Below are positions 21,795-23,471 of a stretch of 23,471 bases of DNA, piece after piece (within the stretch, counting starts at the first letter, position 1; every line of letters begins with the position of its first letter). Position numbers and translations under genes: made by a program. Source of the DNA: a virus. The notes under the pieces are model-generated. The model had not been told where the DNA came from and searched no databases. It was given only the letters and a program-made list of their open reading frames with translations. Where the stretch lies: IMG/VR virus record IMGVR_UViG_3300020207_000171, positions 1 to 23,471 of that record. The stretch is one strand, 5' to 3'.

Positions 21795-23471
21795 ATGGCT
21801 CAAACAATAGGTGTAGCTGGCAGACAGTATGGCAACGGTCGAGTCGCCTCTATGACCAAGGCTATTAATCTAGAAAATCTATCAGAAGTAAATACAGATT
21901 TTTTTGTAAGACTTTTCCTAAATTCTTGCTTATGGGCTTGCAGGAATGCTGGGGCTTCTAGGTCAATAGCAATTTTCTCAAATGGATATAGCACTTTTGA
22001 CAATAAGCTCCACTCTTTATTTCAAAGCATGGGATATTTTAATGCAACCCTGATTCACCCTTGGTATAAAGAAGGATTAAATGGTCTTGATGATTATGAT
22101 CTCTATGTCTTAATTCCGTCTTATAATGCTCTGTCTGGCTCTAAAATGCCAGACTCAGTTCAACTTCATATTTTAAACAGAGTTCATTATAAGGGTAGCG
22201 GATTCTTTACTGGAGAATGGTTTCATTTGCTACACTCTATTCCCAGTAAAAGATCTTTTAGTTTTCTTGATTCTGAATTTTCATTTAAGTGGAATGAGTC
22301 TGATGAAAATATTGTTTCAGGTCTTATAGATCTTTCTCCATTTTCCAATATTGGAGATAATGTTATATTTACGGACGCTGAAGAAATTCGATATTCTTCT
22401 GTAATTACTGACGATAGCATGTCCTTTGGAATACCGAAAACTTTCACCTTAGACAACTCTGCTTTAGATACTGGATTTAAGGGACATATTTCACAAATAG
22501 GATCTGTTACAGAAGATTCTCAAATTTTTTGGTTAACAGATGTTCCTTCAGACGATGTTGTAACGACCACAACCACGACCACTCAAGCTCCTCAGTATGA
22601 TGATATTTATCTCAAAGTTTTTGACGTTAATCTTTTAAACACTTGCGGCCCCCAAAAGCTTTTCCTAGATGGTCCAGACGCTGACAAATTTGATCTAGTA
22701 AATACTGAACTTTACCTAACTAAGTATATAGATGAGCCACAGGAGCTAAGTGTTAATATTATTGCAGAAGATTATTTTAGAAACGAACGATTCAGAAGGG
22801 TTGTTGAAAATGTTAAAATAAATCTAGTAGAATGCAACAAGCCAGTTACTCTTCCTAAAGACGGAACTTATCCAGCTTATTCCTACCGTGTTAACGGCCA
22901 GACAGTTAAGGGTGTATGGGGAAACTTTGCGCCCACTGGAGTCATCTTACCATTTGAGGAATGGAGCTTTACTGGTCACGGTACTGCCGAGGTTCCAGCT
23001 ATTGGCTGTTTAGGTGGCAAGCACTCAGATGTAAATGCTTTGTGGATGCAAATCAATCAAGGGGGTCAATTTTATGCTACTGTTAATACGAGTCTAGAAG
23101 ATAACTATCTAGCTTACTCTAGCCTTCTTGATCATGGCAGATTGTTTTTGGTTCAAAATAGTGGAGAATATCAAAGCGAGCCTACTCAGCATATAGAAGA
23201 TTTGGCATCTTGGTCTAGTCAGCCACACATTACTTGGCTAAACCATTCAGCTTCAACTAGTTCTTTCTATAACTACTTCCAAGAAAATAGATTTTACAAC
23301 TTTACCTTCAACGTAGAAAACCCCAACTCTGTTGACGAAGAAGGTAATCCACTTATAGATAATATTTATGCTGTATTGTATTTCAAAAAGGGTATGATAA
23401 GAAGTGAAAGAGAAGATAAAATATGCGTGACGCTTACCGCTGGTCCTCCAACTACAACTCCTCCACCAGAA
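21795..23471 (+). CDS. Large virion protein with GATase-like and cadherin-like domains (partial)
   Basis: Open frame running off the window after 559 codons, so it is incomplete at the 3' end. It starts immediately after the upstream stop and lacks a strong ribosome site, which suggests coupling. Residues about 45-160 (IAIFSNGYSTFDN, LDDYDLYVLIPSYNA, HYKGSGFFTGEWFHLLHSI) have the alternating strand-helix order of a ThuA or class I amidotransferase-like flavodoxin-type fold. A Thr linker (about 255-265) follows. Residues about 268-355 (LDGPDADKFDLVNTELYLTK ... LSVNIIAEDYF) resemble a cadherin-like repeat. A further beta-rich part with GCLGG and another Thr/Pro stretch end the visible region. 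Position beside two fibre genes suggests a virion component. Confidence 0.6.
   Translation, partial: MAQTIGVAGRQYGNGRVASMTKAINLENLSEVNTDFFVRLFLNSCLWACRNAGASRSIAIFSNGYSTFDNKLHSLFQSMGYFNATLIHPWYKEGLNGLDDYDLYVLIPSYNALSGSKMPDSVQLHILNRVHYKGSGFFTGEWFHLLHSIPSKRSFSFLDSEFSFKWNESDENIVSGLIDLSPFSNIGDNVIFTDAEEIRYSSVITDDSMSFGIPKTFTLDNSALDTGFKGHISQIGSVTEDSQIFWLTDVPSDDVVTTTTTTTQAPQYDDIYLKVFDVNLLNTCGPQKLFLDGPDADKFDLVNTELYLTKYIDEPQELSVNIIAEDYFRNERFRRVVENVKINLVECNKPVTLPKDGTYPAYSYRVNGQTVKGVWGNFAPTGVILPFEEWSFTGHGTAEVPAIGCLGGKHSDVNALWMQINQGGQFYATVNTSLEDNYLAYSSLLDHGRLFLVQNSGEYQSEPTQHIEDLASWSSQPHITWLNHSASTSSFYNYFQENRFYNFTFNVENPNSVDEEGNPLIDNIYAVLYFKKGMIRSEREDKICVTLTAGPPTTTPPPE

Noticed and set aside
1-23471. Transfer RNA genes, insertion sequences, integrase and CRISPR arrays.
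   Set aside because: No cloverleaf-like segments, transposase motifs, terminal inverted repeats or regular repeat-spacer pattern were seen by reading; a covariance-model scan was not possible.

Overview
The window is a contiguous stretch of an AT-rich tailed double-stranded DNA phage (Caudoviricetes). The evidence is an almost unbroken packaging and head-morphogenesis series on the plus strand: small terminase candidate, large terminase, portal, prohead protease fused to a scaffold, small head protein and an HK97-fold type major capsid protein. Long fibre- or tail-like virion proteins follow. No integrase, ribosomal RNA, transfer RNA or bacterial housekeeping gene was seen. The host cannot be fixed from the sequence. 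The overall gene content is compatible with a large virulent phage of an aquatic bacterium, but that is inference.

Layout. Positions 1-1581 hold a leftward block of very small genes of 30 to 67 residues. They are served by three well-formed sigma70-type promoters, each with a perfect TTGACA box and a 17-base spacer, so this looks like host-polymerase-driven early accessory DNA. Several GC-rich palindromes interrupt it, including an exact 17-base repeat. Positions 1582-1979 are a divergent intergenic region carrying that repeat, a possible gene remnant and a rightward promoter candidate. From 1980 everything is rightward: a four-cysteine small protein, a virion-like protein, a sigma-70 region 2 protein (probable late sigma factor), a small terminase candidate and a 32-residue membrane peptide. 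A tightly overlapping cassette follows: sulfotransferase, GT32-type glycosyltransferase, GDP-mannose 4,6-dehydratase, unknown protein, HNH nuclease, ERCC4-type nuclease and ClpP-like protease. Then come large terminase, portal, protease-scaffold with an internal start for a free scaffold, small head protein and major capsid protein. These are closed by a strong terminator at 15307-15342.

After the terminator come a tail-fibre-family protein, a 1092-residue fibre with YadA/Hep_Hag-like repeats, an 801-residue glycine-rich protein with a fibronectin-III-like domain, and an open-ended gene joining a possible amidotransferase-like fold to a cadherin-like repeat. The last two are built from domains separated by polythreonine linkers.

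How the parts fit: early small genes fire leftward from host-type promoters, and the phage sigma protein would then redirect polymerase to the rightward structural genes. The terminases and portal package DNA into a shell built by capsid protein on the scaffold and matured by the protease. The large fibre proteins recognise the host. The sugar and sulfate genes between the two terminase genes suggest modification of a surface glycan or of the virion. The most notable observations are the nested scaffold start, the sulfotransferase-glycosyltransferase-GMD insertion in the packaging module, two different serine-protease families, the unlisted membrane micro-genes, and the uniform early promoters.
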